The notes: generated from the letters alone by a model not told the origin. Counted from the first letter of the stretch, positions 33,216-45,165 are shown. The stretch is DNA of 64,000 bases from Rhizomys pruinosus (GCA_009823505.1 VZQC01009975.1:937662-1001661); one strand, 5' to 3'. Translations and numbers: made by a program.

Positions 33216-34760
33216 GCATTTTCTAGAACACTTCAGATTGCACCCTCTCATCAGAGATTCTTTGAGTCATCCTAGAGTATCTTTAGCTGTGATGTTCTGG
33301 TCTGGATGGCTCATCTTCCATCTTCAAGGCTGCTAGGGAGCAGCCATGATCATGTGACTCTGGCTTCCCATCTCCTTCAACACTGAGATTTATAAGCAAG
33401 ATTCCTGGCCCTTCCTTTTCTTTAACCAGAGGCTCCATGCACACTCTGTGAACTGCATTTGAAAAGCTGTCCACAAGTATCTATGGATGCTGGTCAACAA
33501 GCCTGCTTATTGCTTTCTAAAATGGAAATGTAACGTGTAAAGTCAAAATAATAAAGCAGTGTGTTTTAAGTGTCTCCGTCTCTGATTGGTGAGCATTATA
33601 GTCTCCCCAAAGACCATCTGTTCCAAGACCTGCTCCAGAACACCATCCAGTCATCCACACATGCATTGCAGGGGTATGAAGAATAGCATTTACAGTTGAA
33701 GTTTTAAATGTCTAACATTGTCGTCCCTATAAGAACTGGCATATTTATAATCAAGCCTGTTTTTCATCTTCAACAGCATCCCTTCCTCTTCACTAACCTG
33801 CTGTATGATGGCATGAATTACCCTGGCTGACCCATTCCACTCACAAATATGTAATGAAAATCTTCCTTTAAAAAAATGAGGTCACATTTAAACTAGATAC
33901 ATTTTAATAATTCACCAACAAATAGAGTTTAGTGGGGAAAATTCAGCCTAAATCCAATTGTGGAATCTGGCTTCACCTGTGTAATGACCACATCTGCTTT
34001 CCCCTCTAATTATTCTTCTGGAAAAGCCAATGAGAAAGCCCATCTGCACCTCCTTCCCTGGGCATAGCCAGCTTGTCCATCCTGCACAGGCCTTGGCTTC
34101 TACCCAGTCCTGCTGCATGATCACAATAAATCAGAGGGCCACTGGCCCCTCCTGCTGTTTCTCTCCAACTTAGACCTGCGTAACCCCTGCAGGAAGCATC
34201 ATTTGGGTGCATCTCATTGGAAGGCCACCAGGAAACATTGAACTGTGCTTGGATAATTAAGCTGTGTGAAGAAAAAGAGCTTGATCTCCCAGGCGCTCTA
34301 CTGCCCTGTACCTAGCAGGACAGGTCGCTACATTCATCGTGTAAATACTGTCCCACACTGCCCAGACTTGTAGAAGGGCTATGTCCTGAGAGGTAGTGTA
34401 AGGCCCATCTCCATCTGGCCAGGTGAGGAGGGTAATAGAGAGGCCATCTCTATAGTATCTATAATGCATTTGAACTAACCTCTAGGTATATTGGAGCATA
34501 CAGGCACTTCAGGGCTTCAGATAATGGATTTCTATCAAATTAAGAACACCAGAATTCCCCATGTTAGTGACAGCAGATGTTCTGAGAAATGGCCAGCCTG
34601 TTCTTTGTCAAACCAATGACTTTATCACTCTCGGAGGAACCTCCAGGGGGTCAACTAGAATAGTCAGCACTGCTGCTTTCCATTGCCACATGACACAAAT
34701 ACAACTTAAAGTAGATGCCTTGCTCTTTTACATGAATCTAAAAAGGAAATTTCTCTTTAG
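33216..34760. other. About 1.5 kb unique sequence left of the L1
   Basis: No repeat recognised. Minus-strand frames at 33283-33474, 34006-34212 and 34257-34469 lack recognisable domains. Its lack of repeats makes it a reasonable place to test conservation. Confidence 0.4.
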
Positions 34761-34774
34761 AAAGTCTAGTTCAC

Positions 34775-35010
34775 AGATCTGAGATCTCCTGAGACCAGCT
34801 GAAGCACAGGAAGGTAGGTAGGAACTGGGTGCTTCAGCAAGGCTGATTGTTGATTGACTTAACCTAGTTAATACATTAATCCAGTTGTCTTTGGCTTAAT
34901 TGGCTTTTATGGCTGTGGGGGCGGAGTTATCCTCCCAGCTGGTATTAAAGGTAGGGTTGTGTGAGTCTTGAGATCTGAGATCTCCTGAGACCAGCTGAAG
35001 CACAGGAACC
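34775..35010 (+). promoter_or_regulatory. L1 5' promoter region with a repeated module
   Basis: A 36-bp module (agatctgagatctcctgaga and on to agcacagga) occurs at 34775-34810 and 34971-35006, 196 bp apart. After each copy the sequences diverge. This is the arrangement expected of tandem promoter monomers as in other rodent L1s, here one monomer plus a partial one. Between them is a GC-box-like gggggcgga (about 34917-34925). Promoter activity is inferred. Confidence 0.65.
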
Positions 35011-35146
35011 AGGGTGCGGGCTAAAATGCCTACCCCCCAACAACTGGGATTATGAAAGCATCTGAAGGAGGCAAGCAAAGCAAGGTATCAACACAGTGAA
35101 GAGGCATTTAGGACTCACATTAGAATACAGGCAAGGAGAAGCCCAT

Positions 35147-36254
35147 ATGCCAGGAACCCAAAAAAGAGACAACACGGGAAAGGGGCAGGATAATCCCACA
35201 CCAAGCTCTACCAACCCTATGGAAGATTGATTCCTACAGTGGGATCCCCCTGGGGATGGCCCAGGACACAGATATCAGAAACACAATTGGGAACATATTT
35301 AAAGAACTACAAGATTATAAAGACCAAATCAAAGAACAAAGAAAAGAGAATGAAGAATTCAAGAAGTTCCTAGAGAGAGAGAATGACAAACTCTGGAAGA
35401 AACTGGAAACACTGAAAAGATCCCATGCTGAAAAAGATAAGGAAACCAACCAGCAAAGCAAAGAGCTACAGGAAGAGATTGAGAAGCTCCAAAAAGAAGT
35501 AGAAATGCTAAAGAAATCAGAAGAGGAAATGAAAAAGGAAATCAAACACTCAACAAATCAAGAGGAAAGGAATGGAAAAAGCCTCAGAAGCAGATTGGAG
35601 GAAGCAGAACAAAGAATATCAGACCTGGAAGATAACACAAAACAACTAAAAACCTCAAGGAAAGATTATGAAAATTTTAAAAATACACAAAAGTGGAACA
35701 ACCAGGAACTGTGGGACACTATGAAAAGATCAAACCTCTGCATCATAGGAATAGAGGAAGGAGAAGAATCCCAAGAGAATGGTATTGATCAGATCTTCAA
35801 CAGAATAATGGATGAAAATTTCCCCAAACTAATAAAAGACAAATAATACAAATACAAGAAGCACATAGAATTCCAAACAGACAAGATCAGAAAAGAAACT
35901 CTCCATGCCACATCATAGTTAAAATGCTAGACACCCAAAACAAAGACAGAATTCTGAAAGCCACAAGAGAAAAATAACAAGTTTACTAGTAAGGGGAAAC
36001 ATCAGAATACAAATGACTTCTCGTGCACACTTGAAAGCAAGAAGAAAAACCTGGAGCAAAGCATTCCCAGTTAAAGGACAATAGATGCCAACCCCATTAA
36101 TATACCCAGCAAAATGTCAATATAGTTGAGGAGAAAGAAAAACCTTCCATGACATAAACAAGATGAAAGACTACATGTCCGGAAAACCAACCCTTCAGAG
36201 AATACTTGAAGCAATTCAAAAGACAGAAGAAGAGCAACCAACCTCAGGCACCTA
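35147..36254 (+). pseudogene. L1 ORF1 (RNA-binding chaperone), broken
   Basis: The protein binds L1 RNA as a trimer. The intact internal frame (35256-35846, 196 codons) holds a long Lys/Glu-rich coiled coil (about residues 12-135) and then the start of the RRM domain (Met-Lys-Arg-Ser-Asn-Leu-Cys-Ile-Ile-Gly-Ile-Glu-Glu-Gly-Glu). I place the original start at the ATG at 35147, whose polar N-terminal peptide resembles rodent ORF1 starts. That frame is lost before 35256, so the ATG at 35256 is internal. The C-terminal domain continues out of frame to about 36254. Restored length would be close to the usual 350-370 codons. Confidence 0.8.
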
Positions 36255-36311
36255 GAAAGAGAAATCAATAAAGCATAACTGCGGAAGTGAAAACCTAAAC
36301 CAAAACTGCAA

Positions 36312-39300
36312 ATGGATAATAAGGCAAAAGGAAGCAACACAAACCTATCAGTCATAACCTTAAATATTACTGGACTAAATTCCCCAATCAAAAGCATAGA
36401 CTTGGAGATTGGATTAGGAAACAGAATCCATTATGCTGTCTACAAGAACACATCTTACCTTCAAGGACAGGACCACCTTAAAGTGAAAGGACGGAAAAAA
36501 TATATACAGCAAATGGTACCAAAAAGAAAGAGGTGTGCTATTTTAATATCAGACAAAATGACTTCAAAGTAAAAGAAATCGAAGAGACAAAGAAGGCCAT
36601 ACATTTTATCAAAGGAACAATCACAAGAAGATTCACAATTATGAAATATAACCCCCAAACTTTGGTGCACCAACTTTATAAGACAATTCTCCGGGAACAC
36701 AAGTCACACACTAACCCAGTACACTCATAGTAGGGGACTTCTATACCCTATGAGTCTTTGGATAGGTCAAACCAGACAAAGAATAAACAGAGAGATATCT
36801 GAACTGACGATATGATACACCAAATGACCTCATTACCTCTTACTGAATATTCCACCCTAATACCAGAAAATTACACTTTTATCAGCACCCCACGGAACAT
36901 TCTCCAAAATCGACCAATACTGGGACACAGAAGAAACATCGCAATACAAAAAGATGAAATAATTTCATGCATTCTATCAGACCACAGTGCAATAAGCTCA
37001 ACATCAACACCAGGGACAAGCCCTCTGCCTACAAGAAAAACACATAGAGGACTAAACATACTCTCTTGAATAATGAATGGGTCCAGGAAGAGATAAGAAA
37101 GATAAAAGCATTCCTGGTACTGAATGACAATGATAATAAAACAAACAAAACCTAGGGATACCTTAAAAGCATTCCTAAGGGAAGTTTATAGCCCGGGGTG
37201 CCTCATTAGAAAAACAGAAAGAGCACAAGTGATGATCTAAAACACAGCTAAAAAATAAGAAAAAAGAAAATCAAAAAGAAAAAAAAAAAAAAAGGAAGAA
37301 AAAAAAAATCAGAGCAAATCAAGAACTAGAAACAAAGAAAACAATACAAACAATCAAAACCAAAGTTGGTTCTTTGAAAGATAAACAAGATAGACAGACC
37401 TCTAGCCCAAGTTAAATAAAGAAAGAAGGAACAACTCCAAATCAAAATCTGTGATTGAAAAGGGAAATAACACAACAGACAAGGAAAAGATCCAGAAAAT
37501 CATAAGGAATACTTAAAAAACCATACTCTACAATTTGAAAACCTAGAAGAAAGGATGACTATCTTAAATTCCTGGGAATCACCAAAGCTCAACCAAGAAG
37601 AGTCGACAGCTTAAACAGACCCATAACATGTAGAAATGAAGAGAATAAGAACCCTCCCAACTAAATAAAAGCCCAGGCCCAGAGTTTCATGGCAGAATTC
37701 TAAAAAACATTTCAACAAAGACCTACAACCATTATTTACTGAACCTGTTTAGAAGAATACATCAGGAGGGCATTTCCCAAATCCTTCTATGAAGCCGCAT
37801 CACGTCTATTACCAAAATCAGGCAAAGATACAACTTAAAGGAGAATTATAGACCCATCTCCCTAATGAAACACAGATGCCAAAATTCTAAACAGATATAC
37901 TGGCAAATTGCATACAGACCCACATCAAGAAGATCATCCATCAGACCAAGTGGATTCATACCGAGATGCAGGGGTTTAACATACGAAATCAATAAACATC
38001 ATCAAACACATAAATGGAATGAAAGACAAAAACACCCCCTCATCTCAATGTGCTAATAAAAAGCCTTTGACAAAATCCAGCATCCCTTCATGCTTAAAGT
38101 CCTAGAAGGATTGGATTGTAGGGATCATTCCTCAATGTAATCAAAGTTCATATACAGGAGAAACCCACAGCCAATATCATCCTAAATGGGGAAAATGACA
38201 CAAACATTCCCTTTAAAGGTAGGAACTCAGCAAGCTGCTCCTGTCACCACTCCTTTCAATATAGTGCTTGAAAACTTCTAGGCAATAAGGCAAGAAAAGG
38301 AAATTAAAGACTAATTGGAAAAGAGGAGTCAACCTATCCCTATTTGCTGATGATATGATTGTTTACTTAAGGATGCTAAAAACTCCACCAGAAAACTCCT
38401 AGAAACGATTAACAGCTTCAGCAAAGTGGCAGGATAAAAAAATAACCTAAAAAAAAGTCAGTAGTCCTTCTTTACACCAAGAACAAGCAACTGGAGAAAG
38501 AAATTAGAAGACCTTCCCACTCACAACGTAGCCTCAAAAAACAATAAATACCTAGGAACAAAACCTAACCAAAGACAGCAAAGATTCTACAACAAAATTT
38601 TAAACCTTTAAAGAAAGAATTGAAGAAGGACATCAGAAGATGAACAAACCTCCATGCTCATGGATTGGAAAATTAACATTGTAACATGTCCATTCTACCG
38701 AAACTCTTGTATAGATTTAACGCAATCCCAATCAAATCCTCAAGTTCTTCACAAGCTTGGAAAAAAAAGTCTTTAAATTCATTTGGAAAAATAAAAGATC
38801 CCGAATAGCCAAAACAGCCCTGACTGAAAAGAGCTACACAGGGGGGATCTCTATGCCAGGCTTCAATATACTACAGACTATACTACAGGGTTATAGTCAT
38901 AAAAACAGCCTCATACTGGCACAAAAACAGACCTGTTGACCAGTGGAACAAAATTGAAGATCCAAACCTGAGCAATACAATTTCAGCCATCTCATATTTG
39001 ACAAGGGGGCCAAGACAGACATAATGGAGCAAGACAGATCTTCAGCAAGTGGTGTTGGCAAAACTGGTCACCACCTGTAGAAGAATTAAATTAAACCCTA
39101 CCTCTCACCCTGTACAAAAGTCAACTCCAGTGGATCAAAGACCTCACTGTGAACACCCTGAACTCTGAAGGCAATAGAAGGAAAAGCTTGGCAGCAGAAT
39201 ACAAGACATAGGCATAGGAAAAGACTTCCTAAATCAGACAGCAGCTGTGCAAGAATTAAGGTCAACAATTGATAAATGGGACCTCAAAAGCTTCTGTACA

Positions 39301-40330
39301 TCAAAAGAAACAATCAAGCAAGTGAAGAGAAATCCCAGAGTGTGGGAGGAAACCTTCACTGCAGAAACATTGACAAAGCATTGATTTCCAGAATATATAA
39401 ACTCAAAAAACAAAGAAGAAAGAAAACAATGACCCGTCAAAGTGGATCAAGAGCTGAACAGAGACTTCACAAGTGAGGAATTAAAGATGCTGATGAACAC
39501 TTTAGAAGTGTTCACATCACTCATCATTAAGGAAATGCAAATCAAACCACTTTAAGATTATCATTTACTCCCAATAAGAAACTGGCTAGGATCAAGAACA
39601 ACAAATGATACCCAAGTGCTGGAGAGGTTGTGGGAAAGGGAACACACACCCACTGCTGTGTGGGAATGTAAACTGTGCAGTCCACTATGGAACGCAGTGT
39701 GGAGAACCCTTGGAGGACTTGGAATGAAACTTGCCACACGGTACCCAGCCATACCACTCCTAGGCATGTACCCTCAAGACTTGCCACCACAGAGATACAT
39801 GCACAGCATGTTTATTGCAGCTCTCTTCACAATAGCAACAGAGGTGAAACCACCCAAATGCCCCTCAGCTAATGAGTGGATACAGAAAATGTGGTACATC
39901 TACACAATGGAGTTCTATGCAGAGTAAAGAAAGACAACGAGATGGCTTAGCGGGTAAGACGCACCAACTGCTCTTGCAGAGGGACCCGGTTCGATCCCAG
40001 CACCACATGGCGGCCAAGAACCGTCTGAAACTCCTCCAAAGTCAGGAGAACTCAGTTCCAGGGGAATCCGAGATCCTCTTCTGACCTCCGCAGCACATGC
40101 ACGACACGGTGTGCACCAGACCTCACATGCAGACACCTACATTCATACCACCTACGAACTATAAATTAAAAAAAACAGATAGACCACCTCATGGTTTTGC
40201 AGTAAAATGCTGGAGCTAGAGGACATAATGCTGAGTGAACGTAAAACACGTCCCAGAAAAACAAATGACGAATGGTTATCCCTAATCTGTGGATGCTAGT
40301 TCCAACTACCTAGTTGTAAGTATTTCTTGT
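36312..40330 (+). pseudogene. L1 ORF2 (endonuclease-reverse transcriptase), broken
   Basis: Starts at 36312 (Met-Asp-Asn-Lys...). The first 86 codons are open and cover the start of the endonuclease domain (Asn-Ile-Thr-Gly-Leu-Asn-Ser-Pro-Ile-Lys). Further endonuclease sequence includes Ser-Asp-His-Ser-Ala at 36977-36991. The reverse transcriptase active-site motif Phe-Ala-Asp-Asp is at 38343-38354. Many frameshifts and stops break it into pieces of 60-100 codons. A B2 sits in the C-terminal region, and the 3' limit is approximate. Confidence 0.85.
39934..40171 (+). mobile_element. B2 SINE nested in L1 ORF2
   Basis: The head (gagatggcttagcgggtaag) follows the L1 sequence ttctatgcagagtaaagaaa. 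The body shows several one-base losses in runs compared with sibling copies: cccggttcg for cccgggttcg, cagcaccacatgg for cagcacccacatgg, and ggagaactcagttcc for ggagaactccagttcc. Confidence 0.9.
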
Positions 40331-40630
40331 GCATGGCCCTTTGAGCTTTTGTCCAAAGCAGTTGGGATTGATACATATTGGAAATAACAGCAGCAATAAC
40401 AACAGAAAGGACTGCATCAAAGAACTGACTGAAACAGTGAACTTCTGCTCAAAATAGTCAACCTCCCACATGGAGAATATGAAAGCCTGAGAAGAGATGC
40501 AAAGCATGTTTGGCAGAATGCAATGATCTTGGTGGGGTGGGAGTATGGGGGGGGTCATGGGTCTAAATTTGATAAAAAATATATATATAAATAAATAAAT
40601 TTTTAAAATGCTAAAAAAAAAGTCTAGTTC

Positions 40631-41013
40631 TCTTGACATTTTACAAGCTTTGTGAAGCATGATTTCAGGTCAAAGAAACATGAACAGTATTTCTGCCGAA
40701 AAACCAACATCAACTCATGTCTTTCTAAATATAAAGGGCAATGTATAAATAAATACAGAATATAAAATTCCATAAGCTCAAAGATTATCTCTATGAATAC
40801 ATTGTAATAGAAAAAGCAAATAGAAAATTCTGAAAAGGCCCATTATCTAATCATATTATTTATTCAAAAGTATATGTCAAATCAAGATCCAAAGAACAAC
40901 TCGTCCTGCTTCTGTGCAAGTGGTGGCCTGCTAGTGGCAAGGTGTCAGGTTTCCTGAGTTGAGAGCTGAGATAACAGGATGCCTTAACCTCATCCACTGC
41001 AGGACAAGGTCTT
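40631..41013. other. Unique stretch right of the L1
   Basis: AT-rich, no recognisable feature. The minus frame 40860-41075 overlaps the next LTR and is not called. Confidence 0.35.
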
Positions 41014-41196
41014 TGTTGTGTTTTGAATAAGAAGTGTCCCCCACAGGCTTCTGTATTTGAACAGTTGATGCCCATCCAGCTGGTGGCACTGTTTGGGGAG
41101 GTTACAGAACTGTTAGGATGTTAAGCCTTGCTCCAGGAAGAACAACATTGGGTGTGCTTTGAGGTTTCATAGATTTATAGCTTGGACCCACTTCTT

Positions 41197-41242
<46 letters not shown>

Positions 41243-41434
41243 CATCTCTATCTTTTTCTGTGCTTCATATGTGCAGAAGAAATGAGATCTCTCTGCTTCC
41301 TGTTGGCTGTGATGCCTTTCCCCCCAAGATGAACTGTCTCACCTCTGAAACTGTTACCTAAGACAAACCCTTCTCTCTTCTAAATTGCTTTTGGCTATGG
41401 ACTCTATCACAGCAATAGAAAAGTAACTAGTACA
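41014..41434 (+). mobile_element. MT-like MaLR solo LTR with a (CT)n expansion
   Basis: Starts TGTTGTGTTTTGAATAAGAA, has the ctcccc/cccacaggctt-type block, and ends ...TATCACAGCAATAGAAAAG and TAACTAGTACA. It contains a pure CT run at 41198-41239. TG...CA ends. Same group as 14195-14537. Confidence 0.8.
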
Positions 41435-41575
41435 GTCTTCCAACGAAGTCTAGAATTACAGACCCTACCTCAGCTACACCTTAATTTCCAAATACTGATT
41501 ACTGGAGATTAGAGCTTGAGCTGGTTATGTATTTGCTCCTCAATTCAAATTATACCATTCTATTTTACTTATACA

Positions 41576-41775
41576 AAATTTCCCAGGCGCTGGGAGTACA
41601 GGTGTATACCACCAAGCCAAGCGTATACCAAGAAGTGTGGGGCTGGGGATTGAACCCAAAGCTTTCCAGGTACACAACTTTAATCCCAGCACTAGGGACA
41701 CAGAAGTAAGCCCATTATTACCCACACAGGAGATTAGAGGGCAACCTGAAATACATGAGACCTGCCTTTAAAAGT
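41576..41775. mobile_element. B1/B4-like fragments in both orientations
   Basis: 41576-41615 is a short antisense B1 head complement (gctgggagtacaggtgtata). 41670-41775 reads as a sense 7SL-derived fragment (actttaatcccagcactagg). Between them is a B3/B2-like piece (ggggattgaacccaaagctt). Confidence 0.5.
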
Positions 41776-42619
41776 AACCAATGGATTGATTGGTCAGAGT
41801 AAAAGCTTCCCAGAAAGCATATCCAAACATGGTACAATACAGTAGTACTGTGAAATAAAATTGTACCGTTTTCATAGCAGTGGCCCTAACTCTGAGACTA
41901 ACTTTGTGAAAAAGCTGTTTAATTCTAGCACAAATATCTAATATAAGAAATTGGGGCTACTTTTAAAAAGTAGATTTTTATTAATGTATGACTGTTCTTA
42001 CATGATTAGTCACCAATAGTGTTTCTATATCTGGTGTATTAGACGTATATCTGCTAAAGATTTCCTTCTCAAATCATAATCAAATGCTTACATCCATTTT
42101 GAGTAATCCCGGTAAATGTTCTAGTATCATACAAGCCACTGTGCACTGCCACATATTCAAAGTGGGCAAGTCTGCCATTCAACATACATCTCTTTCTGCT
42201 TTGGAGGATGGAGTACATTGTCCAAGCTGAGGTTCAAATTAAATGTGACTATCTTCACACTTCAGAATACCTGTAGCTCTAGAAAGGGGTCTATAAAGGC
42301 CAAAGCAAACATTCATATTTAAAAGACAGATTAGAAACCTACCATTGTTGGCACAGACCAAAGACCCATATCTCAGATGAAGTTGTAGTGTGAGACCGAG
42401 GCCAAGCACAGGCTTCTACTTTAGTCATGAGAGGAGGGTTTTCAGCCCAGCTCTCACAGCTGTGGAAACAGTGTGAAGTTACAGGTGATTCTTCATCCTG
42501 TCATAAAGCTGAAGATGGAGGCATGTGTAGTTCTGTCTCCAGGCTCGAAGGCTCCTCACACTCATTTATGATGACAATGCTTCATGTCAGCACTCCGGCT
42601 TTATATTAAAACTTATTGT
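41776..42619. other. Non-coding stretch, nothing recognised
   Basis: About 0.8 kb without a recognisable repeat. The 60-codon frame at 42427 has no domain I recognise. Confidence 0.35.
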
Positions 42620-42620
42620 G

Positions 42621-42772
42621 GCTGGGCATGGTGGCGCACGCCTTTAATCCTAGCACTTGGGAGGCAGAGGCAGGCGGATCTTTGTGAGTTCAAGGCCAGC
42701 CTGGTATACAGAGTGAGTTCCAGGACAGCTGGGACTACAGGGAGACCCTGTCTCAAAAAGACCAAAAAAAAA
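42621..42772 (+). mobile_element. B1 SINE
   Basis: Complete from gctgggcatggtggcgcacg to ctgtctcaaaaagaccaaaa. Low divergence, no clear TSD. Confidence 0.93.
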
Positions 42773-43061
42773 ACACCTATCATTGTGTGGGCTTAAATCA
42801 TTTAATGTTCAGAGTAGAGTTTTGTTGAATATGAAATCTGACAATTTTAGAATGATGTCAAAGACACATATCTATATTTCAAATTCTACTTAAATTATAT
42901 TTTCTTACCCTGTATATTCAAAAAGCAACTTGAAAATTTAGACTGATCAGAAAATGTTTTTCCCAATTCTTTTTCATTTTAAATGACAATGGAGCTTTTA
43001 TTTATTTTAAGTATACATTTCTTTGAATGCAATATTTCATACAATACATATTAATAATATC
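42773..43061. other. AT-rich gap, nothing recognised
   Basis: No feature recognised. Confidence 0.3.
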
Positions 43062-43281
43062 TTTAATTTTTATTTATTTTTTATGTGTATGAATGTACTA
43101 TCTCCATGTGGGTTTGTGCACCTGTGTCGTGCAATGCCTTGGAGGTCAGAAGAGGTGTCGGATTCCTCTGGAACTGGAGTTAAAGATGGTTCCCAGCCAC
43201 CATGTGGGTGCTGGGGATCAAACCCGGGTCCTCTGCAAGAGCAGTCAGCACTCTTAACCACTAAACCATCTCTCTAGCCCT
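43062..43281 (-). mobile_element. B2 SINE, antisense
   Basis: Complete complement from the A-rich tail side (tttatttattttttatgtgt) to the head side (accatctctctagccc). Confidence 0.92.
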
Positions 43282-43374
43282 GCCCGATATTAATATTTAT
43301 ACTCCCTCCACTATCTGCACTTCCCACTGCCCCCCCACCAGATTTCATGCATCCTGTCATATATTTTTTCATAT
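43282..43374 (-). mobile_element. L1 3' UTR fragment, antisense
   Basis: The C-rich run (cttcccactgcccccccacc) and gatttcatgcatcctgtcat are the complement of the L1 3' UTR G-rich tract and its surroundings. Confidence 0.55.
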
Positions 43375-43594
43375 ACTATTTATTGTTTTTATTTAGGTGT
43401 ATGAGTGTATTGCTTGCATGTATATAAGAGCACCTGCATAGTGTTATGCTCTCAGGGGTCTGAAAAAGGTGTTGGATTCCCCTGGAACTGGAGTTACAGA
43501 TGGTTGTTAGCCAACATATGGATGCTGGGAATCAAATCTGTGTCTTCTGAAAGAGCCATAAGTGCTCTTAACTGCTAAACCATCTCTCCAGCTC
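43375..43594 (-). mobile_element. Older B2 SINE, antisense
   Basis: Full length but diverged: gtatgagtgtattgcttgca, attcccctggaactggagtt, accatctctccagctc. Confidence 0.88.
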
Positions 43595-43596
43595 AT

Positions 43597-43985
43597 CATT
43601 CACATTAAGGAGTCAAGTTTACATCCCCAGATGTCCCCCAGTGTGGGTTCATACACTGGAGCCTGGTCAACCTGTCAGTGTCACTGCCTTAAATAAGACG
43701 AACTCTCCTTCAACCAGCAGTAATTGCCAATAGTTCCATGGCTGAGATTAGGGCTTCTTGCACATTTTCCCAGTTCTAGGCTGGGTTTTTGTCTGGTTTG
43801 ATTTTGCATGTATCTTATGTGTGCTGTCACTATTGCCATAAGTTCATATGAACAAGTTCCCTGAAGCTTGGATGACTATTTTCTTACGGTCATCCACCAT
43901 CCCCGGCTCTTGCAGTCTTTCTTCCTCTTCTTCCACAATGGTCCCTGAACCGTGTGTAGCTGAGGTTTATTTACTAAAGGAGCTC
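43597..43985 (-). mobile_element. Lx/L1 3' UTR, antisense
   Basis: Follows the complement of the rodent Lx 3' UTR with tgccataagttcatatgaac, ccggctcttgcagtctttct and ttccacaatggtccctgaac in order. Interrupted at its left by B2 copies. The 68-codon frame at 43848 is a by-product. Confidence 0.6.
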
Positions 43986-44079
43986 CTTCCTGGAATAAAG
44001 ACTCTGCAGTCTCTTATTCTCTATGCTTTGGCCAATAATGGCGTTTTTTGTTAATCACCATCCGTTGCTTGAAGAAACT

Positions 44080-44420
44080 TCACTGGAGAGAGTTGAGACA
44101 TGCATTAACATTCTCTCTACCCCATTCCACTGTGCTGTGTGAGCCTTAGCTGTAGAGGTTCTGCCATGGATGTGTCTGATCTCTGTGCAGGCTCTAACCC
44201 TGCATGGCCTCGTGGCTTTTTTCTTCTCCCCTCCATTCTCCTCCTTAAGGCAGCTGCTGAGATCAACAGCTTGACTCTCCCAAGGATTTTTCTTTAAATG
44301 CTAATAAAATTGTCCTGAAGCTTCTCTTTGAGTCCATTCTTAAATTCTTTTATGGGTGAGACTAAAAACCCTCTAGGGGTTGCTCTTTCTCCCCTGGGTC
44401 ACTGCCAACTGTCCACAGGC
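44080..44420 (+). mobile_element. ERV LTR fragment with polyadenylation signal
   Basis: A pyrimidine-rich stretch (44217-44255), AATAAA at 44303-44308, then a U5-like segment (ttcttttatgggtgagacta and aaaaccctctaggggt) in the order seen in rodent ERV LTRs. The 5' limit is uncertain and no provirus body follows. Confidence 0.5.
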
Positions 44421-44629
44421 ATGCTACATGGAAAGCCATGGGTCATCACACCTGACGTTGCATTTTCTGGGCATGTGAATATATAAATATGTGTGCAAAC
44501 AAGTGAATGAACATTGATGGTAATTATTGACCCAGTGGCTACCTTTCAGTTGCCTTTTAGAAAAGATTCCCTTTAAAAACAAAAATCACACAGGAAAAAC
44601 AGTAAAACTTTGATCAGTAACATGCTTGA

Positions 44630-44853
44630 GAGGCTAGAGAGAGGGCTCAGCAGTTAAGAGCACTGGTTCCTCTTGCAGAGGTCCAGGTTCAGTTCCTGGC
44701 ACCCATTTTCTCCTAAAAATTGTCTGTAATTCTAGTCCTAAAGGATCCAGTTCCAGTGTTCTCTTCTGACCCCCATGAGCAGTACATGTTGGAACACTTA
44801 CTTACATACACACAAACATGCACACACAAGATAAAAATAAATAAAACTTTAAA
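44630..44853 (+). mobile_element. B2 SINE, older
   Basis: Head ggctagagagagggctcagc, box B-like gttcagttcctgg, and an A-rich end with (ACAC) enrichment. Confidence 0.88.
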
Positions 44854-44988
44854 TAACATGCTTCAAGTGTGGATCTGAAAGCAATACATGGTATGGAGCT
44901 TTCGTTATAGACAGTCTTTCCTTGTGTGCATGGATTGAGACGTCAGTGCTTGTTCATGAGCACATCTGTGGAAAGAAAGGCTGATGTT

Positions 44989-44990
<2 letters not shown>

Positions 44991-45033
<43 letters not shown>
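44991..45033. repeat. (GA)n microsatellite
   Basis: About 21 GA units. Confidence 0.95.
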
Positions 45034-45037
<4 letters not shown>

Positions 45038-45165
45038 ATGGATCAGAAACATGAATATGGCTGGCCAGCCATCCACTCAACCCACCTGACTCTGCCAGCT
45101 AGCACTGGGGTTAGATGTGTGCTGCCATACCCAGCTTTTACATGGATCCTGGGAATTCAAATTTA
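45034..45165 (-). mobile_element. B1/B4-like fragment, antisense
   Basis: ccacctgactctgccagcta, gcactggggttagatgtgtg and ctgccatacccagcttttac follow the complement of a 7SL-derived head. Confidence 0.5.

Larger units (their letters stand above)
34773..40618 (+). mobile_element. Full-length L1 LINE
   Basis: An intact insertion unit: 12-bp target duplication aaagtctagttc at 34761-34772 and 40619-40630, identical in both copies. Parts in order: 5' UTR with a repeated promoter module (34775-35010), linker, ORF1 (about 35147-36254, broken), ORF2 (from 36312, heavily broken), 3' UTR with a G-rich tract (40531-40562), an AT-rich stretch and an A8 end. Total about 5.85 kb including one nested B2 (39934-40171). 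Not able to move by itself as written, because both frames are interrupted. Confidence 0.93.

Noticed and set aside
36071..36700. Minus-strand hydrophobic frames (108 and 79 codons)
   Set aside because: Antisense of L1 ORF1/ORF2. A-rich sense sequence gives Phe/Leu/Ser-rich antisense frames.
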